DNA of 64,000 nt from positions 1 through 64,000 of the forward strand of contig JAIXHJ010000001.1 in the NCBI GenBank assembly GCA_030145845.1, in the 5' to 3' direction. Both the position numbers and the translations under genes were made by a program. The DNA is from Pseudomonadota bacterium. Its GTDB lineage: Bacteria > Pseudomonadota > Gammaproteobacteria > Pseudomonadales > Oceanobacteraceae. Below are positions 27,901-36,064 of the stretch, in pieces; within the stretch, counting starts at the first letter, position 1; each line of letters begins with the position of its first letter. Below the pieces are notes generated by a model. The model was not told the origin of the DNA and did not search any database. It was given only the letters and a program-made list of their open reading frames with translations.

Positions 27901-28023
27901 CGGCGGCGCAATCGTCGGATACTGCTGAATCGGAAGATTCAGTACAGACATTACCCCGGCCAGCATGATCAGGATGGCGATCACCCAGGCAAATACGGGC
28001 CTGTCGATAAAAAACTTAGCCAT
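24910..28023 (-). CDS. AcrB/MexB-type RND multidrug efflux permease
   Basis: This 1037-residue HAE-1 RND proton antiporter has N-terminus [17 protein letters not shown], typical of AcrB/MexB/TtgB. The porter-domain start reads [15 protein letters not shown], and the TM4 proton-relay Asp pair is in [18 protein letters not shown]. There is a second conserved [15 protein letters not shown] segment, and the end is [22 protein letters not shown]. The length is that of complete family members. The adaptor gene lies 15 nt upstream in the same operon and a strong terminator follows. No outer-membrane TolC gene or regulator is adjacent, so the duct must be encoded elsewhere. Substrates (drugs, dyes, bile salts, solvents) are inferred from the family. 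Confidence 0.95.
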   Translation of the reverse strand: MAKFFIDRPVFAWVIAILIMLAGVMSVLNLPIQQYPTIAPPSVRIVATYPGASAATLEESVTQVIEQNMTGLDNLLYMQSTSSSAGQATITLTFAPGTNPDIAQVQVQNKLQLAEALLPQAVTQQGVSVTKASTSFLMVVGLISKTGKMTRADIADYANSYIKDPLSRTSGVGELRIFGSQYAMRIWLQPEKLNAYNLTPVDVTSAISVQNNQFPAGQLGGMPAIQGQAINATIIAQSRLEALEEFENILLKVNTDGSQVRVKDVARVELGAEDYSVIGEFNGKPASGIGIQLASGANALDTAKAVRAKIAELEQFFPTDLSVVFPYDTTPFVQISIEEVVNTLIEAVVLVFLVMYLFLGNFRATLIPTIAVPVVLLGTFAVMEAFGYSINTLTMFGLVLAIGLLVDDAIVVVENVERVMDEDGLPPKEATKKSMEQITSALVGIALVLSAVFVPMAFMAGSTGAIYRQFSLTIVSAMALSVLVALILTPALCATILKPAHKGDLESQKGFFGWFNRFFHKATNGYVSSVSGTVSRPVRMVLIYAAVLAVLAVLYMRLPTSFLPEEDQGVLITLVQLPETATMERTQDVMHKMQKHFLNDPGVESIFTASGFSFAGMGQNMGLSFVKLKHWDERQTPDVSVGAIIGRAYGALGQIKEATIYTINPPPIPELGVASGFNLMLQDRNNQGHEALMQARNMMLGMASQDPRLTQVRPNGMPDAPIFRIDIDFEKVKSLGLNIADVNNTLSTAWGGSYVNDFIDRGRVKKVYVQADAAARMLPEDLEKWYVRNNHGDMVPFTAFASTRWDYGSPQLERYNGVPAVNIQGAAAPGYSTGDAMLAMEEMAAKLPPGFGLEWTGLSYQERQSGSQAPILYALSLLVVFLCLAALYESWSVPFSVILVVPLGIMGALIAATGRGLSNDVYFQVGLLTTIGLSAKNAILIVEFAKALVEQGKGLLEATMEAARMRLRPIIMTSLAFILGVTPLALSTGAGAMSRQAIGTGVIGGMLAATFLAIFFVPLFYVLVMKLTWKLRGIKHD

Positions 28024-28038
28024 GGTTCAGGGCTCTCC

Positions 28039-29193
28039 TTAACGTGTGGCTTCTTCTGGGTTAACAACCAGAGGGGCGCCCGGCGGCATCATGCGCTGCA
28101 TCATCTGCAGTTTCTGCAGGCCACTGATAATCGCCCGGTCACCAACCTGCAGACCGGATTGCACCAGCCATTTATCACCGATCGCGCGGGTCACTTTCAC
28201 GTTGTGAATCTGAACCTGATTATTGTCATCAACCAGATAGACGACGGTTTCACCGGTTGGTTGACGGACAACGGCAGCCTGTGGAGCCAGTACTGCTTCT
28301 TCAATCAGGGCGCTGGGTACCTGAGCACGGACAAACATACCCGGTAACAGGGTATTGTCTTTGTTTTCAAACAGAACCCGCACGTTCACACTGCCGGTGC
28401 CTTCATCGACACTGGCATCGGCAAACTGCAGCTTGCCGGTTTCACCGAACGGCGTGCCGTCATCCAGTTCGACGGTAACGTCGCGGGACAGGTCCGGGTT
28501 TTTCATGCGGATCAGGGAGGCAGCCGGGCGTTTGATATCGACATACACAGGCTGCAGCTGGCGGATAACCGTCAGTGGGTTGGCCTGTTGGGCAGAGACC
28601 AGTGCACCTTCAGTAATAGTGGAGCGGCTGATCACACCGGAAATCGGCGCGGTAATTTCGGTATAGCCAAGGTTGACTTCCGCGGTGCGCAGAGCAGCTT
28701 CAGCAGCTTTGACCTGAGCATCTGCCTGTTTGGCATTGGCTTCGGAATCATCCACTTCCTGCGCACTGATGGCTGATTTGGTGGCCAGTTCCTTATAACG
28801 CTTGGCGGTCAGATTGGCAGCGTAGGCGTTGGCCTTGGCAACAGCCAGCTGGGCTTTTGCACTTTCGACGTTGGCTTTGTACAGCGTCGGATCAATCTGA
28901 TAAAGCTTGTCACCCTCTTTCACGTAGGCGCCTTCGGCGAAGAAACGTTTGAGGATAATACCGTTTACCTGAGGACGGATTTCTGCTGTACGGTATGCAG
29001 AGACCCGGCCGGGGAGGGTATCCGTCAGTTCCAGACGTTCGCTGCTCATTGTGACGACGCCAACGGCCGGCGGCTGAGACTGCGCACCGGGTGCGGCGCC
29101 GCCCTGTTGCTCACTGCAGCCAGCCAGTGCCATCAGCACCAGACCGGTGACGGCTGCCAGCCGGAGACGGAAGCTTGTCATATGTGTTCCCAT
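28039..29193 (-). CDS. AcrA/MexA-type periplasmic adaptor lipoprotein
   Basis: This 384-residue membrane-fusion protein is for the RND pump encoded next to it. It has lipobox LAGC near residue 25, then the first barrel-sandwich half (GRVSAYRTAEIRPQVNGIILKR), an alpha hairpin rich in Ala and Lys (AKAQLAVAKANAYAANLTAKR), and the second half (LGYTEITAPISGVISRSTITEG). The beta-barrel and membrane-proximal domains follow. GAGG lies 6 nt before ATG 29193, while an alternative ATG is at 29181. The first gene of the operon, it faces a 530-bp gap without a local TetR- or MarR-type regulator. Confidence 0.93.
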   Translation of the reverse strand: MGTHMTSFRLRLAAVTGLVLMALAGCSEQQGGAAPGAQSQPPAVGVVTMSSERLELTDTLPGRVSAYRTAEIRPQVNGIILKRFFAEGAYVKEGDKLYQIDPTLYKANVESAKAQLAVAKANAYAANLTAKRYKELATKSAISAQEVDDSEANAKQADAQVKAAEAALRTAEVNLGYTEITAPISGVISRSTITEGALVSAQQANPLTVIRQLQPVYVDIKRPAASLIRMKNPDLSRDVTVELDDGTPFGETGKLQFADASVDEGTGSVNVRVLFENKDNTLLPGMFVRAQVPSALIEEAVLAPQAAVVRQPTGETVVYLVDDNNQVQIHNVKVTRAIGDKWLVQSGLQVGDRAIISGLQKLQMMQRMMPPGAPLVVNPEEATR

Positions 29194-29726
29194 AATGTCC
29201 TCATTATTAAAATGGCGGTTACGCAGAGTATCGATAGTCGTTCAGGTGGACTGACCCACCTGATAATCAGGGGGAAAATGAGAGTCATATCCATAAAGAC
29301 CCAAGGCTAACTTTATAGCCGTTTGAAGGGGGTCTGACTAGTTAAACACGGCGGAATGGATTGTTGATACTGCTGGAATAATAACCCTGTCGTTGTGGTC
29401 AGTAAAACAGACAAACTCACCGATTTATCAGCGTTCAGCACTTTACACACCGTAATTTGTGTGGACAGTCTGTCGCAGCTGGATGACGGATCGTTGCATA
29501 TATGCGACTAATCCGCCGGGCTGAGCGGCCGCCGGAAATGACCCGTGACAGCGGCGGATAACAGGCCGCAGAACACAATACCGTGATACACAGTTCCGAT
29601 GTCCGGCAGATGACATTCCGGTGACAGAAACAGGGCGGCCGGCTCTTCTGTGGCAGGCTGAGAATGTTTAATCCTGCCACCGATAGTTGTTATAGTGGCG
29701 CCATCATTTCATGCCGGGAACGCATT
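29194..29726. other. divergent intergenic region with two dyads
   Basis: No gene is seen in these 533 bp between the RND operon (minus) and the TIGR03546 gene (plus). CAGGTGG-ACTGAC-CCACCTG (29243-29262) and GGCTA-ACTTTA-TAGCC (29305-29320) are inverted repeats in the leader or promoter of the pump operon and could bind a repressor. On the plus strand TGGCAGG (29651-29657) pairs with CCTGCCA (29673-29679), followed by a possible -10 TATAGT at 29691-29696. All functional assignments here are inferred. Confidence 0.4.
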
Positions 29727-30233
29727 ATGTTGAGTATGTTGGCCAAACTGCTGAAAGCGCTGAATTCCGAATCGGCGCCGGGCCAGATTGCACTGGCTTT
29801 TTCACTGGCACTGATTGTTGCCCTGACCCCGATGTTCAGTCTGCATAACGCGCTGATTCTGCTGCTGGTGCTGATTCTGCGGATTAATCTGAGTGCCTTT
29901 CTGGTTGCTGTGGCCGCTTTTTCGCTGCTGGCCTGGTTTACCGATCCTTATGCCGCCCGGCTGGGAGAAAGCCTGCTGACCAATCCGGGGCTGCAGGATA
30001 CCTGGACCAGCCTGTACCAGAGTGATTTCTGGCGCATAGCGGCCTTCAATCATTCGCTGGTACTGGGCGGACTGGTGATTGGTCTGCTCGCTTTTGTGCC
30101 GCTGTTTATGCTGAGCCGGGTGCTGATCAGGCTGTACCGTGAGCGGGTGCTGAACTGGGTCAGCCGCCTGAAAGTGACACAGGTACTGAAGGCCAGCAAA
30201 TTCTACAATCTGTATAAATCATTTGCGGAGTAA
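29727..30233 (+). CDS. TIGR03546-family inner-membrane protein
   Basis: This 168-residue membrane protein has about four hydrophobic segments (IALAFSLALIVALTPMFSL, ALILLLVLILRINLSAFLV, a third near residues 55-75, and LVLGGLVIGLLAFVPLFML). It matches the small TIGR03546 family that is regularly paired with TIGR03545 proteins, as it is here. ATG 29727 is chosen because the membrane protein starts there, with GGGAA upstream. The ORF extends further upstream without a plausible signal. It precedes the TIGR03545 gene by 4 nt. The function is not known. Confidence 0.8.
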   Translation: MLSMLAKLLKALNSESAPGQIALAFSLALIVALTPMFSLHNALILLLVLILRINLSAFLVAVAAFSLLAWFTDPYAARLGESLLTNPGLQDTWTSLYQSDFWRIAAFNHSLVLGGLVIGLLAFVPLFMLSRVLIRLYRERVLNWVSRLKVTQVLKASKFYNLYKSFAE

Positions 30234-30237
30234 GACC

Positions 30238-32055
30238 ATGAAGCAATGGATCCGCTGGTCAGGTCTGGCCGCCTTTATTGTTATTGCCGTGTTGCTGACG
30301 GTATTTTTTGCCTTCGCTGCCGGCCCACTGGTTAAGTGGTCACTGGAAAGCGCCGGTTCGGAGATTGCCGGGGCACGGGTGGATGTTGGGGATGTCTCCC
30401 TGACCTTCAGTCCTTTCGGTTTTACTCTGCAGCAGGTGACCGTCGCCGATGCCCGGAAGCCGATGCAGAATGCGCTGGAATTTTCTTCTGCCACCGCCGC
30501 CGTCGATATTGCCCCGCTGTTTCTCGGCAAAGCCATTATCCGCGATCTGAGTGTCGATGGTCTGCAGTTCGGTACCGCACGCCAGACATCCGGCGCACTG
30601 GAAAAAAAGGCGAAAACGGACAGCACAGACAGCGCAGCGGAGGAATCATCACTGCAGGACAAAGTCCTCAGTGTGGCGGAACTGCCGTCCGCGGATGAGA
30701 TTCTTGCCCGGGAAAATCTGCAAACGGAAGCGGCCGGTGCAGCCTTCCAGCAGAGTTACAAAACCAATCGGGCAGCGGTTGATGCGGCGCTGGAAGGGGT
30801 GCCGGATAATGATGCGCTGGCCGCTTATCAGGCGGAACTGCAGGCACTGACCGGAGAAAAACTGACCTCGGTTGACGATTTTAAGGAACGCAAAGCAAAA
30901 CTGGATGCGTTGAAAAAACGCTTTGCTGCTGACAAGGCCGCGGTAGCGGCAGCCAAGCAAGCTATCGCCGATGCACGCACCGATATCGCCGCCCGCCTGA
31001 CCGATCTCAGATCAGCGCCCGCGGAAGATATGGCTTCCATCCGCAGCAAATATCAGCTGAATGCCGGTGGTGCTGCCAATGTAACGGCGCTGCTGTTCGG
31101 TGATCAGGCCGGGGAGTGGGCCCGTCAGGCCCTGTACTGGTATGAAAAGATTCAGCCTTATCTGTCATCTTCCGCCGATGGTGACAGTGCGGCGCTGGCC
31201 AGCGAAGAGCGTCTGCGTGACGGCCGTTTTGTGCATTTCCCGTCGGCGGATCCGTGGCCGGAATTCCTGCTGCGCAATGCCCGTATCAGCGCTACGCTGC
31301 CGGGCGGCAAGCTGCTGATCACGGCGCAGGATATTACACACCAGCAGGCGGTGCTCGGCCGGCCGGCACATATTCTGGTGAATGGTTCCGGCCTGCAACA
31401 GGTTGAAGAGCTGACGGCGGATATTGTGCTCGATCACCGCAGCAGCCCGGGTAATGACAGTCTGACCCTGACGGTTAAAGACTGGCAGGTGCAGGATATG
31501 AATCTGGGGCTGGCGGATACCCGCATGACCTCATCATTGGTGCAGGTACAGGGGCTGGCGGTGGTCAGTGGTGGCAAGCTGAATGCCAAAGCGGATGCCC
31601 AGTTCGGCGCCGCTGCTTTTGCCAGTAAGAGCAAAACCACACTGGCGCAGGAGCTGGTCGCAGCGCTGGCCAGTATCGACCGCTTTGATGTGAATGCCAG
31701 TGCCGGCGGCGATTTCCGCAGTCCGGATGTGCGTTTCGGATCGGATCTCGATCGTCAGCTCAGTGCGGCCTTCAGCCGCCGCCTGAATCAGAAGCAGGCA
31801 GAACTGGAAGCGCGGCTGCAGAAACAGCTGCAGGAAAAACTGCAGGCTTATACCGGTGATTATGCCGATGAACTGCAGCAGCTGAATGAGCTGGATGGCT
31901 CATTGTCGGATAAAGCGGATGCACTGCAGGAAATGGCGTCCGCGAAGCTGGAAGATTATGAAACCCAGCAGAAACGTGAAGCAGAAGAAAAAGCCAAAGC
32001 GAAAGAAGATGCGCTGAAGCAAAAAGCCAAAGATAAATTAAAGAGCCTGTTTTAA
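30238..32055 (+). CDS. TIGR03545-family membrane-anchored protein
   Basis: This 605-residue protein has one N-terminal membrane helix (residues 5-30) and a large periplasmic part that begins like AsmA/DUF748 proteins (VDVGDVSLTFSPFGFTLQQV). A long coiled-coil region lies in the middle (KERKAKLDALKKRFAADKAAV), with beta-rich repeats after it and a Lys/Glu/Ala-rich C-terminal coil (about 540-605). GGAG precedes ATG 30238, and the upstream ATG at 30223 lies inside the previous gene. The AsmA-like start suggests an envelope or lipid-related role, which is only inference. The next gene overlaps its stop as TAATG. Confidence 0.8.
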   Translation: MKQWIRWSGLAAFIVIAVLLTVFFAFAAGPLVKWSLESAGSEIAGARVDVGDVSLTFSPFGFTLQQVTVADARKPMQNALEFSSATAAVDIAPLFLGKAIIRDLSVDGLQFGTARQTSGALEKKAKTDSTDSAAEESSLQDKVLSVAELPSADEILARENLQTEAAGAAFQQSYKTNRAAVDAALEGVPDNDALAAYQAELQALTGEKLTSVDDFKERKAKLDALKKRFAADKAAVAAAKQAIADARTDIAARLTDLRSAPAEDMASIRSKYQLNAGGAANVTALLFGDQAGEWARQALYWYEKIQPYLSSSADGDSAALASEERLRDGRFVHFPSADPWPEFLLRNARISATLPGGKLLITAQDITHQQAVLGRPAHILVNGSGLQQVEELTADIVLDHRSSPGNDSLTLTVKDWQVQDMNLGLADTRMTSSLVQVQGLAVVSGGKLNAKADAQFGAAAFASKSKTTLAQELVAALASIDRFDVNASAGGDFRSPDVRFGSDLDRQLSAAFSRRLNQKQAELEARLQKQLQEKLQAYTGDYADELQQLNELDGSLSDKADALQEMASAKLEDYETQQKREAEEKAKAKEDALKQKAKDKLKSLF

Positions 32056-32372
32056 TGCAAACCAGAAAACTGACCGATGAAGAATTCAAAGCCACCCAAT
32101 TCGCCCCTCTGCGGGTAGAAAATGGTGCGCCACCGCTGGATTTCTGGCAGTACGTGGAAGCTATCCCGGCGGAAGATTTTGGCGTTGCCGATTGCCGTGA
32201 CGGTAACGTAACCCATGTTTACCGCATGGGTGATGATTATGAGCACGTGCTGATTAACAGCCAGTATCAGGGCGTTGCCATGGTGATTGTGGTGGACCTG
32301 AAAGCCGGCAAAGTATTCGGCCATTATCTGCTGGACCTGAATCCGCCGGGAACGGAAGAACCCGACGCCTGA
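32055..32372 (+). CDS. small conserved cytosolic protein, function unknown
   Basis: This 105-residue acidic protein has no signal peptide or membrane segment. It shows a short alternating beta pattern (VTHVYRMGDDYEHVLINSQ, then GVAMVIVVDLKAGKVFGHYLLDL). I do not recognise the family. Its start codon overlaps the stop of the TIGR03545 gene (TAATG), which implies translational coupling and a possible functional link with the TIGR03546/03545 pair. About 165 bp without a gene follow. Confidence 0.65.
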   Translation: MQTRKLTDEEFKATQFAPLRVENGAPPLDFWQYVEAIPAEDFGVADCRDGNVTHVYRMGDDYEHVLINSQYQGVAMVIVVDLKAGKVFGHYLLDLNPPGTEEPDA

Positions 32373-32537
32373 GGTGACTGCCTGCCGGGCAATTCACGGT
32401 TGCAGCGCCTGACCTGTCGGTGCCGGGCGGGCGCTGTGTTAAACTCCGCCTGACAATATTTCAGCAGGCAGCCGGAGCGGGTCTGCAACAGACCAGCGTA
32501 TGTATTTCCGGCCATTGCCTCCCTCTGCGGAACCGCT

Positions 32538-33851
32538 ATGAATTCAGTTTTGTCCCTGCGTAACCGGCTGGCCGGCTGGCTGCTGGTGGGCGTTATCCTG
32601 ACCACATTACTGGCCGTTTTTTCGGCGGCAGTGTCTTCCCTGTTACCGGGCGTGCTGATCTGGCTGGTGGGGGGGCTGCTGATCCCGAACCTGCGCCGGG
32701 CGCAGTTATGGCAGATCGGTATTTTACTCGGCATCGGCCTGTTGTGTCTGGCGGTCGGCGAATGGCGCGGCAGCAGTCCGCAATTTCTGCGGCGTGCTGT
32801 GGAAGGGAATCAGATGATTACCGCTATGCTGCTGGCGGTCAGTTTTCTGCGCCTCATCGCCATGGCCAATGTGGATCCGCAGGCTCCGTTGCCACAGGGG
32901 AAGCGTGCACTGCTGCGGACCCTGTTCGGTGTCCATCTGCTGGGCACGGTAATGAATATTTCTTCGGTCATGATCGCCGGCGACCGCTTATCGGCGGCCC
33001 GCCCGCTGAGCCGGGTTCAGGCGCTGACGCTGTTGCGCGGCTTCAGTGCCTGCGCTCTCTGGTCACCTTTCTTTGCCTCGATGGGGATTACTCTCAGCGG
33101 GGTGCCGGGCGCTCATCTGGGGACGTTGATCATATTCGGCCTGCCGGCGGCACTGGTGGCGCTGCTGGTATCCGCCTGGCAACTGCAGCGTCTGCCGGAA
33201 AGTGCTGTGGCTGAAGGGTATCCGGTGACCTTTGCTGCCCTCTGGTTGCCGGTGGTGCTGGCGGTCGCGGTCATCATCGGCCATCTGTTACTGCCGGAAA
33301 TACCGGTGCTGACACTGGTGACGCTGCTGGCGCTGATCTTCAGTGTGGGCTGGATTCTCAGTCGTGAACAGCGTGCCGGAGCCGCACGACTGCAGCAGCA
33401 TGTGCAGTCGGCGCTGCCGGGGATGGCCGGCGAGGTGCTGTTATTTCTTGCGGCAGCGGTACTGGCTTCCGGGGCGGCGGCGTTACTGGAGTCGTTTAAT
33501 ATCCGTTTGGTGCCGGAATATTTCGGTGTGCTGGCCGCCTGGACAACGCTGCTGATTCTGATCGGCCTGGCCATTGCCGGTATGCATCCGGTGACCACCG
33601 TGGCACTGGCAGCCGGCATTCTTGCGCCGCATGTGGAAAATGCCAATCTGCTCGCGCTGACGCTGTTGTTTGGCTGGGGGCTGGGGGTGTGCCTGTCACC
33701 GTTTTCCGGTGTGCAGCTGACGCTGCAGGCGCGTTATCTGGTGCGCATGCGTGATCTGGCGCTGCTGAATCTGCCGGCGGCGCTGCCATTGCTGGCAGTG
33801 GCGTTTACAGCGCTGTATATCTGCGCCCGTTTTACCGGGCAGTCAGGCTGA
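32538..33851 (+). CDS. polytopic membrane protein, possible permease
   Basis: This 437-residue, very hydrophobic protein has roughly 11-12 predicted membrane segments and short loops. Conserved-looking features are NISSVMIAGDRLSAARPLSR in the first half, an ALWSPFFASMGITLSGVPG re-entrant-like segment, and GMHPVTTVALAAGIL with LTLLFGWGLGVCLSPFSG in the second half. Paired segments of this kind are reminiscent of ion-transporter-superfamily permeases, but I cannot name a family. It stands alone on the plus strand and is convergent with the suf operon, with 11 bp between the stop codons. The substrate is unknown. Confidence 0.65.
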   Translation: MNSVLSLRNRLAGWLLVGVILTTLLAVFSAAVSSLLPGVLIWLVGGLLIPNLRRAQLWQIGILLGIGLLCLAVGEWRGSSPQFLRRAVEGNQMITAMLLAVSFLRLIAMANVDPQAPLPQGKRALLRTLFGVHLLGTVMNISSVMIAGDRLSAARPLSRVQALTLLRGFSACALWSPFFASMGITLSGVPGAHLGTLIIFGLPAALVALLVSAWQLQRLPESAVAEGYPVTFAALWLPVVLAVAVIIGHLLLPEIPVLTLVTLLALIFSVGWILSREQRAGAARLQQHVQSALPGMAGEVLLFLAAAVLASGAAALLESFNIRLVPEYFGVLAAWTTLLILIGLAIAGMHPVTTVALAAGILAPHVENANLLALTLLFGWGLGVCLSPFSGVQLTLQARYLVRMRDLALLNLPAALPLLAVAFTALYICARFTGQSG

Positions 33852-33862
33852 GGCCGGCAGGA

Positions 33863-34390
33863 TCAGAAAAACAGACCGGCTTCCAGCTGCGCTTCTTCGG
33901 TCATCATGTCGCGGGACCAGGGGGGATCGAATACCAGTTCAACCTCAACGGCTTCGACGTTCGGTACTTTGGCCACGCGGTATTTCACATCGGAAATCAG
34001 CACCGGGCCCATACCACAGGTCGGCGCGGTGAGTGTCATGCGGATTTTTACCCGGCGGCCGTCGATATCGACGCCATAAATCAGGCCCAGGTCGAGCAGA
34101 TTGATCGGAATTTCCGGATCGAAAATAGTGCGCAGGGCCTGACGTACCTGTTCTTCGCGGACTACACCATCATCATGGGCTGCGAAGGTGATTTCTTCTG
34201 CTTCCAGTCCCAGAGCGGCTGCATCGGTACCATCGACGCGTACCATATTGCCATTGACCGTAACGGTGTAGTTGCCGCCCAGCGCCTGATTAATGGTGAC
34301 AAAACTGCCGGCCGGAATTGTTGTCGGTGTACCGGACGGTACCATCCGCGCCGGGCACTCAGCGTGCGCGACCACCATGCGTTTTTCCAT
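33863..34390 (-). CDS. sufT: SufT-type Fe-S maturation factor (DUF59)
   Basis: This 175-residue protein is the last gene of the suf operon. The N-terminal part contains the SufT-specific PAGSFVTINQALGGNYTVTVNG. The C-terminal DUF59/MIP18 domain has VRQALRTIFDPEIPINLLDLGLIYG and the Cys in TLTAPTCGMGP. SufT proteins assist Fe-S delivery to target enzymes under high demand. The gene follows sufA by 44 nt on the minus strand. Order and strand agree with a single sufBCDSAT transcript. Confidence 0.88.
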   Translation of the reverse strand: MEKRMVVAHAECPARMVPSGTPTTIPAGSFVTINQALGGNYTVTVNGNMVRVDGTDAAALGLEAEEITFAAHDDGVVREEQVRQALRTIFDPEIPINLLDLGLIYGVDIDGRRVKIRMTLTAPTCGMGPVLISDVKYRVAKVPNVEAVEVELVFDPPWSRDMMTEEAQLEAGLFF

Positions 34391-34434
34391 AATGTCACTC
34401 TGTCAGTTTGCCCGCCGGGCAGTAAAAACCGCGA

Positions 34435-34821
34435 TTATACGCTGAAAGATTCACCGCAGCCGCAGAGATCCTTCGCATTCGGATTATTAAACTTAATGGT
34501 GCTGTTCAGACCTTCCCGGGTGAAGTCGATCTCGGTACCCCGCACATAAGGTGCGGCATCGGCAGCGACATAGAGTTTAACATCATCGGCAACGTCAATA
34601 ATCTGATCGCCGCTGGCAGGCTGTTCAACAAATTCAATATCGTATTTGAATCCGGAACAGCCGCTTTTTTTCACGCCCAGGCGGATGCCTTTCATCGCCG
34701 GGTTTTTCACCAGCTGCTTACGCACGTGCGCAATGGCAGCTTCCGTCATCGACACACTGGGTGCTTCATTCGGATCATAGGCGGTTGCGGCGTTCTTCGG
34801 ATCAAAGGTCTCAGTTGTCAT
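34435..34821 (-). CDS. sufA: SufA-type Fe-S carrier (HesB/IscA family)
   Basis: This 128-residue A-type carrier transfers assembled Fe-S clusters to apoproteins. The three cluster ligands are visible: Cys in KKSGCSGFKY and the Cys pair in DLCGCGESF at the C-terminus. MTTETF at 34821 is chosen as start, because the longer open frame upstream is the antisense-free run-in from the sufS end and has no family similarity. It begins 10 nt after sufS ends. In this operon it takes the place that an IscU-like scaffold would have in other clusters. Confidence 0.92.
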   Translation of the reverse strand: MTTETFDPKNAATAYDPNEAPSVSMTEAAIAHVRKQLVKNPAMKGIRLGVKKSGCSGFKYDIEFVEQPASGDQIIDVADDVKLYVAADAAPYVRGTEIDFTREGLNSTIKFNNPNAKDLCGCGESFSV

Positions 34822-34831
34822 CCTTCCATCC

Positions 34832-36064
34832 TCACAGTAAAAACATTCTGGCTTTCTCAAGCCCTTTAAATAATGCGTCCACTTCTTCCAGCGTATTATA
34901 GAAAGTAAAGGACGCACGGACCGTACCCGGAACGCCGAACTGAGCCAGCACAGGCATGGCACAGTGGTGACCGGTACGGACAGCGATGCCCTGCTGATCG
35001 AGCAGGGTGCCGACGTCAGCCGGATGCGCGCCCTGCAGCAGGAAACTGCAGACGCTGGCTTTGTGGGCAGCCTCACCAATAATGCGCAGGTCACCGAATT
35101 CTTCTGCCCGCTGTGCAAATCTTGCCATCAGCGCGTCTTCGTGGGCCGCCAGCAGGACCCGGTCCTGTGCCTTGAGATAATCAATGGCAGCCGCCAGGCC
35201 AATGGCGCCGGCAATATTCGGTGTGCCCGCTTCGAAGCGGTAGGGCAGACCATTAAAGGTGGTTTTTTCAAAGCTGACATGTTCAATCATTTCACCGCCG
35301 GTCTGGTACGGTGGCAGATCCTGCAGCAGCCCGGCTTTACCGTACAGTACGCCGATACCGGTCGGGCCGAACAGTTTATGACCGGAAAAAGCGAAGAAGT
35401 CCGCATCCAGCGCCTGTACATCAATGTCCCAGTGGGCAACCGACTGGGCGCCGTCGATCATGACTCTGGCGCCGTTATCGTGGGCCAGGCGGATAATATC
35501 TGCGACCGGGTTAATGGTGCCCAGTGCATTGGAAACATGCACCACGGAGACCAGTTTCACTTCCGGGGTCAGCAGCTCTGCATAGGCAGCCATATCCAGT
35601 TCACCGTTTTCCTTCACCGGAATCGGTTGCAGAACAGCGCCGGTCTGCTCGCACAGCACCTGCCACGGCACGATATTGGCGTGGTGTTCCATGCCGGTAA
35701 CCAGAATGCGGTCACCGGCCTGCAGGTGGGTGCGTCCCCAGCTGGCTGCGATCAGGTTGATGGATTCTGTGGTGCCACGGGTCCAGATAATTTCTTCTGC
35801 TCTGGCGGCATTAATAAAACGCTGCACGGTCTGGCGCGCATTTTCAAACTGCTCAGTGGCACGGTCACTCAGGGTGTGGGCACCACGGTGAACATTGGAA
35901 TTATCATGTTCGTAATAACGCACCAGTGCATCAATCACTGCTCTGGGTTTCTGCGTCGTGGCACCGTTATCCAGATACACCAGCGGCTTGCCGTTCACTT
36001 CCTGATGGAGGGCCGGAAAATCGGCGCGGATAGCCTGCAGAGCCGCAGCGCTTAAACCACTCAT
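34832..36064 (-). CDS. sufS: cysteine desulfurase SufS
   Basis: This 410-residue PLP enzyme takes sulfur from cysteine for Fe-S assembly. The N-terminus LVYLDNGATTQKP is typical of group II desulfurases. The PLP Lys lies in FAFSGHKLFGPTGIGVLYG and the active Cys in RTGHHCAMPVL. The short Cys loop marks the SufS/CsdA class, which normally works with SufE or SufU. No sufE is present in the window. It overlaps the end of sufD by 4 nt, so the genes are translationally coupled. Confidence 0.95.
   Translation of the reverse strand: MSGLSAAALQAIRADFPALHQEVNGKPLVYLDNGATTQKPRAVIDALVRYYEHDNSNVHRGAHTLSDRATEQFENARQTVQRFINAARAEEIIWTRGTTESINLIAASWGRTHLQAGDRILVTGMEHHANIVPWQVLCEQTGAVLQPIPVKENGELDMAAYAELLTPEVKLVSVVHVSNALGTINPVADIIRLAHDNGARVMIDGAQSVAHWDIDVQALDADFFAFSGHKLFGPTGIGVLYGKAGLLQDLPPYQTGGEMIEHVSFEKTTFNGLPYRFEAGTPNIAGAIGLAAAIDYLKAQDRVLLAAHEDALMARFAQRAEEFGDLRIIGEAAHKASVCSFLLQGAHPADVGTLLDQQGIAVRTGHHCAMPVLAQFGVPGTVRASFTFYNTLEEVDALFKGLEKARMFLL

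Noticed and set aside
34964..36055. 363-aa plus-strand ORF
   Set aside because: It is the antisense of sufS, whose PLP and Cys motifs are unambiguous.
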